Shown here one piece after another: positions 8,318 through 16,974 of a stretch of DNA of 64,000 bases (the first letter of the stretch is position 1; each line of letters begins with the position of its first letter). Location of the stretch: the NCBI RefSeq assembly GCF_000300195.1, contig NZ_AMQH01000006.1:186001-250000 (forward strand), in the 5' to 3' direction. The DNA comes from Clostridium tunisiense TJ. GTDB lineage: Bacteria > Bacillota > Clostridia > Clostridiales > Clostridiaceae. The notes below the pieces were generated by a model that was not told the origin of the DNA, did not search any database, and saw only the letters and a program-made list of their open reading frames with translations. The translations under genes and the position numbers were made by a program.

Positions 8318-9361
8318 TTACTCTTCAGTAGCTTTACTGCTTTCCCCTGCTTTAGCTGCAGTTTCTTTATATAAAGGTAGATTATACTTTTCTCTTATTT
8401 TATTTTCAATTTCTAATCTAATTTCAGGATTTTCTTTAAAGAAGGTTTTAGCATTTTCTCTTCCTTGTCCTAGTCTTACATCTCCATAAGAGAACCACGC
8501 ACCACTTTTTTGAACAATTTCTTCTTTAACAGCTATATCAAGAACATCTCCTTCTCTAGAAATACCTTGACCATACATTATATCGAATTCAGCTTGTTTG
8601 AATGGTGGTGCAACTTTATTTTTTGTAATTTTTACTTTTGTTCTGTTTCCAAGGAACTCTTCCCCTTGCTTTATAGTATCAACCTTTCTTACATCCATTC
8701 TTACTGATGCATAGAATTTAAGTGCTCTTCCTCCTGGAGTGGTCTCTGGACTTCCAAACATTACTCCAACCTTTTCTCTTAATTGATTGATAAATACAGT
8801 AACACACTTAGATTTATTGATTGCACCTGCAAGTTTTCTTAAAGCTTGAGACATTAATCTAGCTTGAAGTCCTATATGAGAATCTCCCATTTCTCCCTCA
8901 ATTTCTGCTTTTGGAACTAGTGCAGCAACAGAGTCTACTATTATTACATCTATTGCACCTGAGCGCACCAATGCTTCAGCAATTTCAAGTCCTTGCTCTC
9001 CTGTATCTGGTTGAGATACAATTAAATTATCTATGTCAACTCCCAATGCTTTTGCATATACAGGGTCTAGTGCATGTTCAGCATCTATAAAAGCTGCAGT
9101 TCCACCAGCCTTTTGAGCCTCGGCTACAATATGCAATGCTACTGTTGTTTTACCTGATGATTCTGGTCCAAATATTTCTATGATTCTACCTTTTGGAACT
9201 CCCCCTATTCCTAATCCTATATCTAGTCCTAAACACCCTGTAGAAATAGCATCTAAAGTCATAACACTATTTTCTCCAAGTTTCATTATAGAACCTTTAC
9301 CAAATTGTTTCTCTATTTGACCCATTGCGGCTTCCAATGCTTTTAATTTTTCACTATTCAT
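8318..9361 (-). CDS. recA: Recombinase A
   Basis: A 347-residue RecA, the ATP-dependent strand-exchange protein of homologous recombination and the coprotease that triggers LexA cleavage. The Walker A motif GPESSGKT is at residues 65-72, Walker B is in [10 protein letters not shown], and the L1/L2 DNA-binding loops and Glu/Lys-rich C-tail are present. Length is normal. An SD (AGGGGAAAG) precedes the ATG. A LexA-type box lies at the predicted transcription start. Unlike Bacillus, there is no cinA between pgsA and recA. Confidence 0.98.
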   Translation of the reverse strand: MNSEKLKALEAAMGQIEKQFGKGSIMKLGENSVMTLDAISTGCLGLDIGLGIGGVPKGRIIEIFGPESSGKTTVALHIVAEAQKAGGTAAFIDAEHALDPVYAKALGVDIDNLIVSQPDTGEQGLEIAEALVRSGAIDVIIVDSVAALVPKAEIEGEMGDSHIGLQARLMSQALRKLAGAINKSKCVTVFINQLREKVGVMFGSPETTPGGRALKFYASVRMDVRKVDTIKQGEEFLGNRTKVKITKNKVAPPFKQAEFDIMYGQGISREGDVLDIAVKEEIVQKSGAWFSYGDVRLGQGRENAKTFFKENPEIRLEIENKIREKYNLPLYKETAAKAGESSKATEE

Positions 9362-9399
9362 ATACTTTCCCCTAAGGGTTCACCATCCTTCCGATTGTC

Positions 9400-9411
9400 G
9401 AACATTAGTTC
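9400..9411 (-). promoter_or_regulatory. LexA (DinR) SOS box of recA
   Basis: GAACATTAGTTC, a perfect GAAC-N4-GTTC palindrome of the Gram-positive LexA consensus. It sits 38 bases before the recA start and immediately downstream of the -10 hexamer, where bound LexA would block initiation. Confidence 0.9.
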
Positions 9412-9417
9412 TATTTA

Positions 9418-9446
9418 ATTATATAATAAAGTTGTCCTTAGGTCAA
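9418..9446 (-). promoter_or_regulatory. Promoter of recA
   Basis: On the minus strand TTGACC (9441-9446), 17-base spacer, TATAAT (9418-9423): near-consensus sigma-A. The predicted start falls at about 9411, inside the LexA box. Confidence 0.88.
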
Positions 9447-9467
9447 CTATATAATGACTTTAATTAT

Positions 9468-9507
9468 AATAAGAAGTTCCTACTAAATCAGTAGGAACCT
9501 CTTATTA
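9468..9507 (-). terminator. Hairpin terminator between pgsA and recA
   Basis: Long stem-loop (AAGAAGTTCCTACT and AGTAGGAACCTCTT, one mismatch) 29 bases after the pgsA stop. The following tract on the minus strand is only moderately T-rich (TTATTATAATTA), so efficiency is uncertain. Confidence 0.7.
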
Positions 9508-9535
9508 TATTTGACACTTTTTTAAATTTTAATCA

Positions 9536-10078
9536 TTACTTGTCTGTTCTTATTACACTTTTATTTTTAACGAAATAATCCACTCCAGAAACTATAGTTA
9601 TAACTACAGATAACCCTATAGAAATTGTTGTGATTAACTTTAACCATCCTAGAGGATAACTTAAATAAACTAATCCTACTATTATAGCCAATATTTGAAC
9701 TACAGTCTTTGCTTTTCCCCAATTACTAGCAGCTATAACTAAACCTTCTGAAGCTGCCAGAGTTCTTAATCCAGATACCGCAAACTCCCTAGCAATTATT
9801 ATCATAGCTACCCATCCAAAAATAACATCTCTTTCTACTAACGTTATTAATGCAGAGGTCACTAATAATTTATCTGCTAGAGGGTCCATGAATTTACCAA
9901 AATTGGTAATTTGATTTCTAGACCTCGCAATATATCCATCTAATTTATCTGTAATAGATGCAGCTATAAATATAACTGTTGCAATTACAGTTCCAGCTGG
10001 ACTATTTAATGCAATAAAAATTAAGAATATAGGTACTAACAGCATTCTTAGTACGGTAAGTTTGTTAGCAAGATTCAT
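9536..10078 (-). CDS. pgsA: CDP-diacylglycerol-glycerol-3-phosphate 3-phosphatidyltransferase
   Basis: A 180-residue integral membrane enzyme making phosphatidylglycerophosphate, first committed step to phosphatidylglycerol. The CDP-alcohol phosphotransferase motif is complete at about residues 47-69: DG-x2-AR-x8-G-x3-D-x3-D, with metal-binding aspartates. Several hydrophobic helices follow. The start was moved three codons in, to 10078: the first ATG of the longer frame directly abuts AGGAG, whereas this ATG has a 9-base spacing. It follows rimO by 38 bases, probably one operon. Confidence 0.95.
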   Translation of the reverse strand: MNLANKLTVLRMLLVPIFLIFIALNSPAGTVIATVIFIAASITDKLDGYIARSRNQITNFGKFMDPLADKLLVTSALITLVERDVIFGWVAMIIIAREFAVSGLRTLAASEGLVIAASNWGKAKTVVQILAIIVGLVYLSYPLGWLKLITTISIGLSVVITIVSGVDYFVKNKSVIRTDK

Positions 10079-10116
10079 TATACACATCTCCTACTTCCAA
10101 TTTAATACTTATTTAT

Positions 10117-11454
10117 CTATTTATTAGTATTGTTAACAACCTCTCCAATAAGATCATATTCTAACGCGTCAACAATCTTAACATTTATAAATTCTCCCAT
10201 ATTAATAATTTTATCACATTTTATAAAAATTTCACCATCTATTTCTGGCGACATTTCATAATTTCTTCCAATGTACTCTCCTGGTTGCTTTTCTTCTACT
10301 AAAACTTCGTAAATTCTTCCAACCTTTTTCTTGTTTACTTCAGCAGAAATACCTTGTTGTAAAGCCATAAGCTTGTGGTATCTTTCCTCTTTTATTTCTT
10401 CATCTATTTGATTTCCCATTTCAGCTGCTGCTGTGCCTTCTTCTTGAGAATACATAAATACTCCTAGTTTATCAAACTTTACAGTTCTTGCAAACTCTAA
10501 AAGTTCATTGAAGTTTTCCTCTGTTTCTCCTGGAAAACCTACAATAATTGAAGTTCTAAGTACCACATTAGGAATTGCTCTTCTTAACTTTTCTATATTT
10601 TCTAAAATAATTGCTTTTCTTCCTCTTCTTTTCATAGCTCTTAAAATATCATCACTAATATGTTGAACAGGTATGTCTACATATTTGCACACTTTGTCAT
10701 TGCTAGCAAATTCATCAATAATCTCATCAGTTAACTCTTCTGCATAGCAATATAATACTCTAATCCACTTAATACTCTTTATCTTTGAGAGTTCTTGAAG
10801 AAGTACATGAAGTTTTTGTCCTTCATATATATCTATACCATAATTAGTGGTATCTTGAGCCACTAAAATTACTTCCTTATATCCGTTTATTGCAAGCTCT
10901 TTCGCTTCTGCTACGATATCTTCAATAGTTCTACTTCTATATTTTCCTCTTATCTTTGGAATAGCACAGTAAGCACATTGATAATTACAACCCTCAGAAA
11001 TTCTTATATAGGCAGTAGTTCCTCCAGTAGTAACTATTCTTTTTCCTGAGTTTATGTTTGAATCACTGTAATTTGTGTAACAGCTCTTCTCCCCTTTATC
11101 TAAAGCTCTTTCTATGGCTTCATTTAGCTTGTCATAGTCGTTAACACCTAGAATTATATCTAACTCTGGAATAAGTTCTAAAAGTTCATTTCCATATCTT
11201 TGAGTCAAACATCCTGTAGCAACTAAGACCTTACATTGGTTATTTTCTTTATATCTAGACATTTCTAATATTGTGTCTATGGATTCTTGTTTAGATGTTT
11301 CTATAAATCCACAGGTATTAATTAATATCACATCAGCATTTTCTGGCTCATTAACTACTTCATAGGTTTCTTTTAAATTTCCTATAATGATTTCTGAGTC
11401 AATTCTATTTTTATCGCAACCTAAATTAACTACTCCTACCTTTAACTTACTCAC
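10117..11454 (-). CDS. rimO: Ribosomal protein S12 methylthiotransferase RimO
   Basis: A 445-residue radical SAM enzyme that adds a methylthio group to an aspartate of ribosomal protein S12. The N-terminal cluster domain has C13, C48 and C82; the radical SAM site is C156-x3-C160-x2-C163; a TRAM domain occupies about 378-442. LGCDKNRIDSE at the N-terminus is typical of RimO rather than MiaB. GTG start after AGGAGGATAACTA. It lies 26 bases after ftsK and 38 before pgsA in one transcription direction. Confidence 0.95.
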   Translation of the reverse strand: MSKLKVGVVNLGCDKNRIDSEIIIGNLKETYEVVNEPENADVILINTCGFIETSKQESIDTILEMSRYKENNQCKVLVATGCLTQRYGNELLELIPELDIILGVNDYDKLNEAIERALDKGEKSCYTNYSDSNINSGKRIVTTGGTTAYIRISEGCNYQCAYCAIPKIRGKYRSRTIEDIVAEAKELAINGYKEVILVAQDTTNYGIDIYEGQKLHVLLQELSKIKSIKWIRVLYCYAEELTDEIIDEFASNDKVCKYVDIPVQHISDDILRAMKRRGRKAIILENIEKLRRAIPNVVLRTSIIVGFPGETEENFNELLEFARTVKFDKLGVFMYSQEEGTAAAEMGNQIDEEIKEERYHKLMALQQGISAEVNKKKVGRIYEVLVEEKQPGEYIGRNYEMSPEIDGEIFIKCDKIINMGEFINVKIVDALEYDLIGEVVNNTNK

Positions 11455-11480
11455 TAGTTATCCTCCTATTTTATCTGTTA

Positions 11481-13814
11481 TTATCCTTCGTAATCATTTT
11501 CTCTTATAAGAATCTGTCTTGGTTTGCTACCATTCTTTCCTGATATCACACCATTTTGTTCTAACTGATCCATAATTCTTGCCGCTCTATTATATCCTAT
11601 CTTTAACTTACGTTGCAATAGCGAGGTTGAAGCTTGACCTGTTTCTAGCACTACACTTATAGCTTCATCCAAAAGTTCATCCCCATCTTCATCCTTACCA
11701 CTAGCATTTACTTCTATTTGATCAATTATTTCTTTTTTATATTCAATTTCTTCCACGCCACTTTTTATATAATCCACAACTCTTTCCACTTCTTCCTCTG
11801 AAACAAAGGCTCCTTGAATTCTAATAGGTTTTGCTTCACCAACTGGATAGAAAAGCATATCACCTTTACCTAGTAGTTTTTCAGCTCCTGATGAATCTAA
11901 AATTGTTCTAGAGTCAATTTGACTTGAAACGGAAAAAGAAATCCTTGAAGGAATATTTGCCTTAATAACTCCAGTAATTACGTCTACAGAAGGCCTTTGT
12001 GTTGCTATAACTAAGTGCATTCCAGCTGCTCTAGCCATTTGAGCTAGCCTTCCTATATAATCTTCTATATCATTTGGACATACCATCATTAAATCTGCAA
12101 GCTCATCAATGATTATTACTATCCAAGGAAGCTTCTCTTCTATTATTCCCTTATTAGCTAGTTCATTATAGCCTTCAATATTCCTCACATTATTATCTGC
12201 AAAAACCTTATATCTTCTTGTCATCTCATTTACTGCCCAGTTAAGAGCCCCTGCAGCCTTTTTGGGGTCTGTTACTACTGGAATCAAGAGATGAGGAATG
12301 CCATTATAAATGTTTAGCTCAACCACCTTAGGGTCAATTAATAATAGTTTTACATCCTCTGGTGAGTATTTGTATAATAAACTCATTAAAAGAGTATTAA
12401 CACATACACTTTTTCCTGAGCCCGTAGCTCCTGCTATTAAAAGGTGAGGCATCTTAGTCAAATCTGCTACAATACAATTTCCTCCTATGTCCTTTCCAAG
12501 ACAAAAGGCTAAATTTTTATTTGACTTACTAAACTCATCAACTTCTATGACTTCTCTTAAAAACACTGGACTTAAATCTTTATTAGGCACCTCTATTCCA
12601 ACTGCAGCCTTTCCTGGTATAGGTGCTTCTATTCTTACTCCTGAAGATGCCAGGTTTAAGGCTATATCATCAGATAAATTAACTATTTTACTAACCTTTA
12701 CACCTACATTAGGCTGAAGTTCAAACCTAGTTACTGATGGACCCTTAGTTACTTGAATAACCTTAGCTTCTACTCCAAAGCTCAAAAGAGTTTCTTGCAA
12801 TTTATTAGCGCTGTTTAGGAGTTCTTTCTTATCACCTTTTCTTAGATTTAATGCTTCATTTTTTGATAACAACTCTATAGAAGGGTATTGATACTCATAA
12901 TGAACCTTAGAGGTGGAAGTGTTAATTTGTATTTCCTCCTCGATCTCACTACTACTTACTTCTTTGTTAGCTCTATCTTCGGTATTCTCTCTTTTTTCAA
13001 GTTTTGGCTTCTCATAAACTTCTACTACTTCATCACTTTGTTCCATAGATTTCATGAAATCAATTATTTTTATTTTTTGATCTAACTTTCCTGAAAAATC
13101 TTCAGTAGCTTTGGGTGCTTCCTTAATTTGTTCTGCCCCCAATTCATTTCCTATTTTTATTTCATTTTTTACTGGTTTTTTATCATCAAACGACTGTTTG
13201 GCTGTTTTTACCAAATCTTTTATAGTTACTTCACTAATTAAGGTTATGGCTATTATGTATAAAGCTAGAAAAATAATATAACTTCCAACCTTGCCAAATA
13301 ACTGATATAAAGGTACCGCTATTAATAGAGAAACTATTCCCCCATGGAAGGTACTATCTCCATTAAATTGCTTAACTATAGCATCTGCTAGGTACCCTTC
13401 CCTATAATATTTTGATAACACAAGCATTTCCACTACTAAAAGAGTACAAATTACGAATAACATTATTCCATAGAATCTTTTATTAAATCTAAGTCTTCCA
13501 TTAGTTGAAATATAGTTTAACCCTATAAAAATAAAGAATACTGGAAAAATATATGCTCCAATACCTAACATACCTGTAAAGAATTTATTAAGAAAAATTC
13601 CAATAGTTCCTGACAATGAAGATGGATTTGAGAATAAAGCTGAAAAAAGGCTTAGTAATATAAGTACTCCTAAAGTAATTAACATTATTCCTGTTACATC
13701 AAAATTTTTTTCAACTTTTTCATGCTTATTGTCATTTATTTTTGTGGCATTGCTACGACTTTTTTTACCACTTGCATCCTGCTTCTTATCATGGTCCTTA
13801 GATTTTTTAGCCAC
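11481..13814 (-). CDS. ftsK: FtsK/SpoIIIE DNA translocase
   Basis: A 777-residue hexameric DNA pump that moves chromosomal DNA through the division or sporulation septum. It has four hydrophobic segments (about 40-62, 73-100, 114-134, 155-195), a charged linker (about 200-310), a RecA-like motor with Walker A AGATGSGKS near residue 470 and Walker B IIIDELADL, and a C-terminal winged-helix gamma domain (about 710-772) that reads orientation sequences. Start is GTG with GGAGGTGAT before it. Next to tepA it matches the Bacillus spoIIIE locus, so a sporulation role is likely besides cell division. Confidence 0.96.
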   Translation of the reverse strand: MAKKSKDHDKKQDASGKKSRSNATKINDNKHEKVEKNFDVTGIMLITLGVLILLSLFSALFSNPSSLSGTIGIFLNKFFTGMLGIGAYIFPVFFIFIGLNYISTNGRLRFNKRFYGIMLFVICTLLVVEMLVLSKYYREGYLADAIVKQFNGDSTFHGGIVSLLIAVPLYQLFGKVGSYIIFLALYIIAITLISEVTIKDLVKTAKQSFDDKKPVKNEIKIGNELGAEQIKEAPKATEDFSGKLDQKIKIIDFMKSMEQSDEVVEVYEKPKLEKRENTEDRANKEVSSSEIEEEIQINTSTSKVHYEYQYPSIELLSKNEALNLRKGDKKELLNSANKLQETLLSFGVEAKVIQVTKGPSVTRFELQPNVGVKVSKIVNLSDDIALNLASSGVRIEAPIPGKAAVGIEVPNKDLSPVFLREVIEVDEFSKSNKNLAFCLGKDIGGNCIVADLTKMPHLLIAGATGSGKSVCVNTLLMSLLYKYSPEDVKLLLIDPKVVELNIYNGIPHLLIPVVTDPKKAAGALNWAVNEMTRRYKVFADNNVRNIEGYNELANKGIIEEKLPWIVIIIDELADLMMVCPNDIEDYIGRLAQMARAAGMHLVIATQRPSVDVITGVIKANIPSRISFSVSSQIDSRTILDSSGAEKLLGKGDMLFYPVGEAKPIRIQGAFVSEEEVERVVDYIKSGVEEIEYKKEIIDQIEVNASGKDEDGDELLDEAISVVLETGQASTSLLQRKLKIGYNRAARIMDQLEQNGVISGKNGSKPRQILIRENDYEG

Positions 13815-14170
13815 AATATCACCTCCAACTTAAATACTTCTACATTAGCAATTAAATTTCCTTTATTTCTTTATTTATACCACATGAGAAATCAAAGTCA
13901 AGTTCTACCTTCACCTATCCCCGCTTAACTTCTCTGAGGCCCTAAAAACAAAATGTATACCCTCTCGTCTGTTTATATTATATAAAATCACATGAATGCT
14001 TACCCCACAAAAACACTATATTTTTCACTACTCCAAATTATGTTTAATTTCACCATTAACCCTGAAACTTAATGGCACATTATAATTATAGTCTAAAACC
14101 CCAAGTTTAAAATATAAAATTCAAATTTATTATATTTTATATTTTTGTACTTATGATTTATTAGACAAAA
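13815..14170. other. Intergenic region upstream of ftsK
   Basis: About 350 bases of AT-rich spacer upstream of the translocase gene. I see no gene, no strong hairpin and no clear consensus promoter here. Confidence 0.5.
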
Positions 14171-14208
14171 TAAAACTAGCAAGGAAATTTTGCACCTTGC
14201 TAGTTTTA
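14171..14208 (-). terminator. Terminator downstream of tepA
   Basis: Perfect 14-bp stem (TAAAACTAGCAAGG and complement) with a 10-base loop. On the minus strand it is followed by TTTTGTCT. It lies about 185 bases past the tepA stop. Confidence 0.8.
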
Positions 14209-14394
14209 TCTGCTTAATAATTAAATTTCTAATAAGTGTTACTTATAGGAACCCATAGTAAAGACTTAATTTATGAATTGAACCTACATTGGTTTCCTTA
14301 AGGCGTTTTGAAGATAAATAAAATAAATTTTTACCTTAAAAGCCTATATTATTATAAATTTACTTATTACATAACATATTAACTCCATACTATT

Positions 14395-15132
14395 TTAGTC
14401 TTCTCCAACTAATTCATTTAACTTATCTAAGGCCTGTCTAATGCCACCTACTTCATCAATTAAACCACAATCAACTGCCTGTTTTCCTATTAAAATTGTA
14501 CCAATATCGTTAAGTAATTCATCAGTTTGACTCATTAAATTTCTAAAATCCTCATCACTAATTTTAGAAGTTCTAATGACAAATTCAACAATTCTATCTT
14601 GCATCTTCTTAAAATATTCAAAAGTTTGATGTACTCCTATGACAAATCCATTCATTCTAATTGGGTGAACAATCATTGTAGCCGTAGGAGATATGAAAGA
14701 ATAATCTGCAGAGGTAGCAAGTGGAACTCCGATTGAATGACCTCCCCCAATTACAATAGAAACCGTTGGCTTACTTAAGCTTGCAATCATTTCTGCTATA
14801 GCAAGACCTGCTTCTACATCTCCACCAATTGTATTTAGCACAATTAATATTCCCTTTACTTTTTCATCACGTTCCATTGCAATAAGTTGGGGAATTACAT
14901 GCTCATATTTTGTAGTTTTAGTTTGTGGATTGGATATATTATGACCTTCTATTTGACCTATAATAGGAAGTATCTGAATTCTTTCATCTGGATGAGCTAC
15001 AGTCATTACTCCAACTTCTTTAAGATTGGATACTTCTTCGCTAGGCCCACTTTTTAATTCCTCTTTTTTTGCATCTTCTTTGTTATCATTTATCAATTTT
15101 TTTTCAGGGTTTTTTTTCTCCATTTTTGACAT
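14395..15132 (-). CDS. tepA: ClpP-fold serine peptidase, TepA/YmfB type
   Basis: A 245-residue ClpP/crotonase-fold protein with a charged Lys/Glu N-terminal extension (about 1-40). The nucleophile is in [11 protein letters not shown] (about S133) and the histidine in MIVHPIR (about H156). TepA of Bacillus affects protein export and processing; position next to ftsK/spoIIIE matches that locus. The start chosen is the ATG at 15130-15132, seven bases after AGGAGG; the upstream ATG at 15136 is only one base from that SD. The SD lies in the stem of a long hairpin at 15138-15176. dapA and rnjB, which separate it from dapG in Bacillus, are absent. Confidence 0.9.
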   Translation of the reverse strand: MSKMEKKNPEKKLINDNKEDAKKEELKSGPSEEVSNLKEVGVMTVAHPDERIQILPIIGQIEGHNISNPQTKTTKYEHVIPQLIAMERDEKVKGILIVLNTIGGDVEAGLAIAEMIASLSKPTVSIVIGGGHSIGVPLATSADYSFISPTATMIVHPIRMNGFVIGVHQTFEYFKKMQDRIVEFVIRTSKISDEDFRNLMSQTDELLNDIGTILIGKQAVDCGLIDEVGGIRQALDKLNELVGED

Positions 15133-15137
15133 AATCA

Positions 15138-15176
15138 TTCCTCCTAATTCACAAATATTGTGTGCATTAGGAGGAA
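15138..15176 (-). promoter_or_regulatory. Hairpin sequestering the tepA ribosome binding site
   Basis: On the minus strand, TTCCTCCTAAT is exactly complementary to ATTAGGAGGAA, which contains the SD. A second stem CACAA / TTGTG with a 3-base loop lies inside. The entire SD is thus paired. A TATAAT hexamer (15177-15182) sits immediately upstream, so a transcript could begin at the anti-SD arm; its -35 is poor. Confidence 0.7.
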
Positions 15177-15236
15177 ATTATATACTTATGAGAAAAGCAT
15201 TAAATAATGAAGGAGTTTATTTTCTTAACAAGAAGA

Positions 15237-16424
15237 TTATCCAAGGTTAAATTCCTTATGAAGTGCATTTATAGCCCTTTGAGTATTCTTGGACTCTACT
15301 AAACACCAAATAGTCATATGGGAGTCAGCCGTTTGTAATACCTCTATCTTTTCCCTTGTTAACGCCTTTAGAATTTTAGCCATAACCCCTGGAATTCCTC
15401 TCATTTTAGAGCCTATTATAGCAATCTTGCTGCAACTTTCAATATGATTGCAGTTCAAGTTAATTCTGTTTGCTATTTCCTTAAACTTAGAAAGGTCATA
15501 ACTCGCAATAGTAAATATTTTTTCTTTTGGAAAAACATTTATTAAATCTATGCTTATTTTCTCTTCAGCAAGTATATCAAACAAACTTTCATATGCTTGT
15601 TGGTTATTATCGCTGACTCTAATTTGAACTCTATCATTCATGTGAGTTATTCCTGTAATTATGCTATCACTGTCTTCAACATAATGAGATATAGTAGTAC
15701 CTTCACAATCACTCAAAGTGTTCTTTATAACTAATGGAATATTATATTTTCTCGATATTTCAACTGCTCTTGGATGTATAACTTTAGCACCCTGATCTGC
15801 AAATTGGAATACTTCATCATAGCTTATATTTTGTATTAGGGTAGCATCAGATACGATTCTAGGATCAGCAGTCATGATACCATCTACATCTGTATAAATT
15901 TGAACCTCATCAGCTTTTAAAGCCGCTCCTAGTATAGCTCCAGTAACATCACTTCCACCTCTACCAAGAGTAGTTAAAAAACCCATTTCACTTACTCCTT
16001 GAAATCCAGCTACTACTGGCACTTTACCCTGATTCAACAGTTCTAATAGCTTATCTGGTTTCACCTCTAAGATAGCAGCATTATTATAATTATCGTTAGT
16101 TTTTATACCTGCTTGGCCACCAGTTAATGGTACCGCTAATATATTATCTTTAAACAGATCCTCACTAATTACTACTGTGCTTAGAATTTCTCCACAACCC
16201 ATCAACAAATCTATTGCCTGAGGATTATTTCTTTTAAAATTTTCTCCAACTAAAGAAAGTAAAGTATCCGTAGCATATGGAGCACCTTTTCTTCCCATAG
16301 CTGAAACAACTACCACTGGGCTATAACCTTGCTCCAGAGCAGTTTTAATTTTTTTCACTACAAGTTTTCTATTTTCTTCACTAGATACTGAAGTCCCACC
16401 AAATTTCTGAACAAGAATCTTCAT
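15237..16424 (-). CDS. dapG: Aspartate kinase (DapG-like)
   Basis: A 395-residue aspartokinase, first step of the lysine, diaminopimelate, threonine and methionine pathway. Motifs: KFGGTSV at the N-terminus (about 6-12), GRGGSDVTG near residue 170, TDVDGIMTADPR near 200-212, and two C-terminal ACT domains (about 265-395) for allosteric control. Size and the ymxH-dapG context fit the diaminopimelate-sensitive isozyme, which supplies spore cortex and dipicolinate; the effector is inferred. The longer frame's TTG overlaps the GGAGG site; the ATG at 16424 is properly spaced. It starts 16 bases after the ymxH-like gene. Confidence 0.93.
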   Translation of the reverse strand: MKILVQKFGGTSVSSEENRKLVVKKIKTALEQGYSPVVVVSAMGRKGAPYATDTLLSLVGENFKRNNPQAIDLLMGCGEILSTVVISEDLFKDNILAVPLTGGQAGIKTNDNYNNAAILEVKPDKLLELLNQGKVPVVAGFQGVSEMGFLTTLGRGGSDVTGAILGAALKADEVQIYTDVDGIMTADPRIVSDATLIQNISYDEVFQFADQGAKVIHPRAVEISRKYNIPLVIKNTLSDCEGTTISHYVEDSDSIITGITHMNDRVQIRVSDNNQQAYESLFDILAEEKISIDLINVFPKEKIFTIASYDLSKFKEIANRINLNCNHIESCSKIAIIGSKMRGIPGVMAKILKALTREKIEVLQTADSHMTIWCLVESKNTQRAINALHKEFNLG

Positions 16425-16440
16425 CGTCAAACCTCCAAAT

Positions 16441-16716
16441 TTAAATGTGAGATCGTTTTAATGTTTCACCATCAATATCTATTATTATTGTTCTGGAGCC
16501 AATTTTTTTAACATACTCCCAAGGTACTTCTAACACATCAGCATTGCGGAATAAGCTAAATCCACCTTTAGATTCATTCAATAATAATAGCTTAAACTCA
16601 CCATTTTCATCTACTACTATATCATTATTACCTAAAAAACTGTATTTGTCACCATCATTAATATTTATAATTTCATATTTTTCCATTTCACTAAGATATT
16701 TTATATTATCTTCCAT
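16441..16716 (-). CDS. PRC-barrel sporulation protein, YlmC/YmxH family
   Basis: A 91-residue protein with a PRC-barrel-like beta fold; the family hallmarks are alternating hydrophobic strands, an Asp-Gly turn (DENGEFKLLLL) and the late motif VPWEYVKKIGSRTIIID (about 63-79). YlmC/YmxH proteins are small spore-former proteins of undefined function. It sits between an M16 peptidase and dapG, as ymxG-ymxH precede the dap genes in Bacillus. GAGGTGAT precedes the ATG and touches a 16-bp palindrome at 16727-16764. Confidence 0.85.
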   Translation of the reverse strand: MEDNIKYLSEMEKYEIININDGDKYSFLGNNDIVVDENGEFKLLLLNESKGGFSLFRNADVLEVPWEYVKKIGSRTIIIDIDGETLKRSHI

Positions 16717-16726
16717 AAAATCACCT

Positions 16727-16764
16727 CACAATAATTCTCATAAATTACTATGAGAATTATTGTG
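16727..16764 (-). promoter_or_regulatory. 16-bp perfect palindrome abutting the ymxH-like ribosome binding site
   Basis: Arms CACAATAATTCTCATA (16727-16742) and its exact complement (16749-16764) with a 6-base loop. The arm nearer the gene ends directly at GAGGTG. It could be an operator or an RNA hairpin limiting translation. Confidence 0.7.
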
Positions 16765-16881
16765 AATATATACCTATTTTTATATATAATTTAAATAATT
16801 TACATTTTAACCCTTATAAACTTTAGTTATACCCTCATAAACATTGTTTGCTTATGTACAAAAATTCATATCTATAAATCT

Positions 16882-16911
16882 GGATAAAATTATTACTTTA
16901 TAATTTTATCC
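16882..16911 (-). terminator. Hairpin downstream of the M16 peptidase gene
   Basis: A 12-bp stem (GGATAAAATTAT / ATAATTTTATCC) with a 6-base loop, about 65 bases past the peptidase stop. The usual T tract is missing on the minus strand, so termination is only probable. Confidence 0.55.
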
Positions 16912-16974
16912 CTATGGAGTAGTTTTTTAATCTTGGCCTTGCATAAAGAAAATATATGAATTTATACTTATTCC

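Noticed and set aside
15189-15251. Plus-strand 20-codon open frame opposite the tepA-dapG spacer with AGGAGG upstream
   Set aside because: The AGGAGG is the complement of the anti-SD arm and lies 13 bases from the ATG; the frame overlaps dapG and has no other support.
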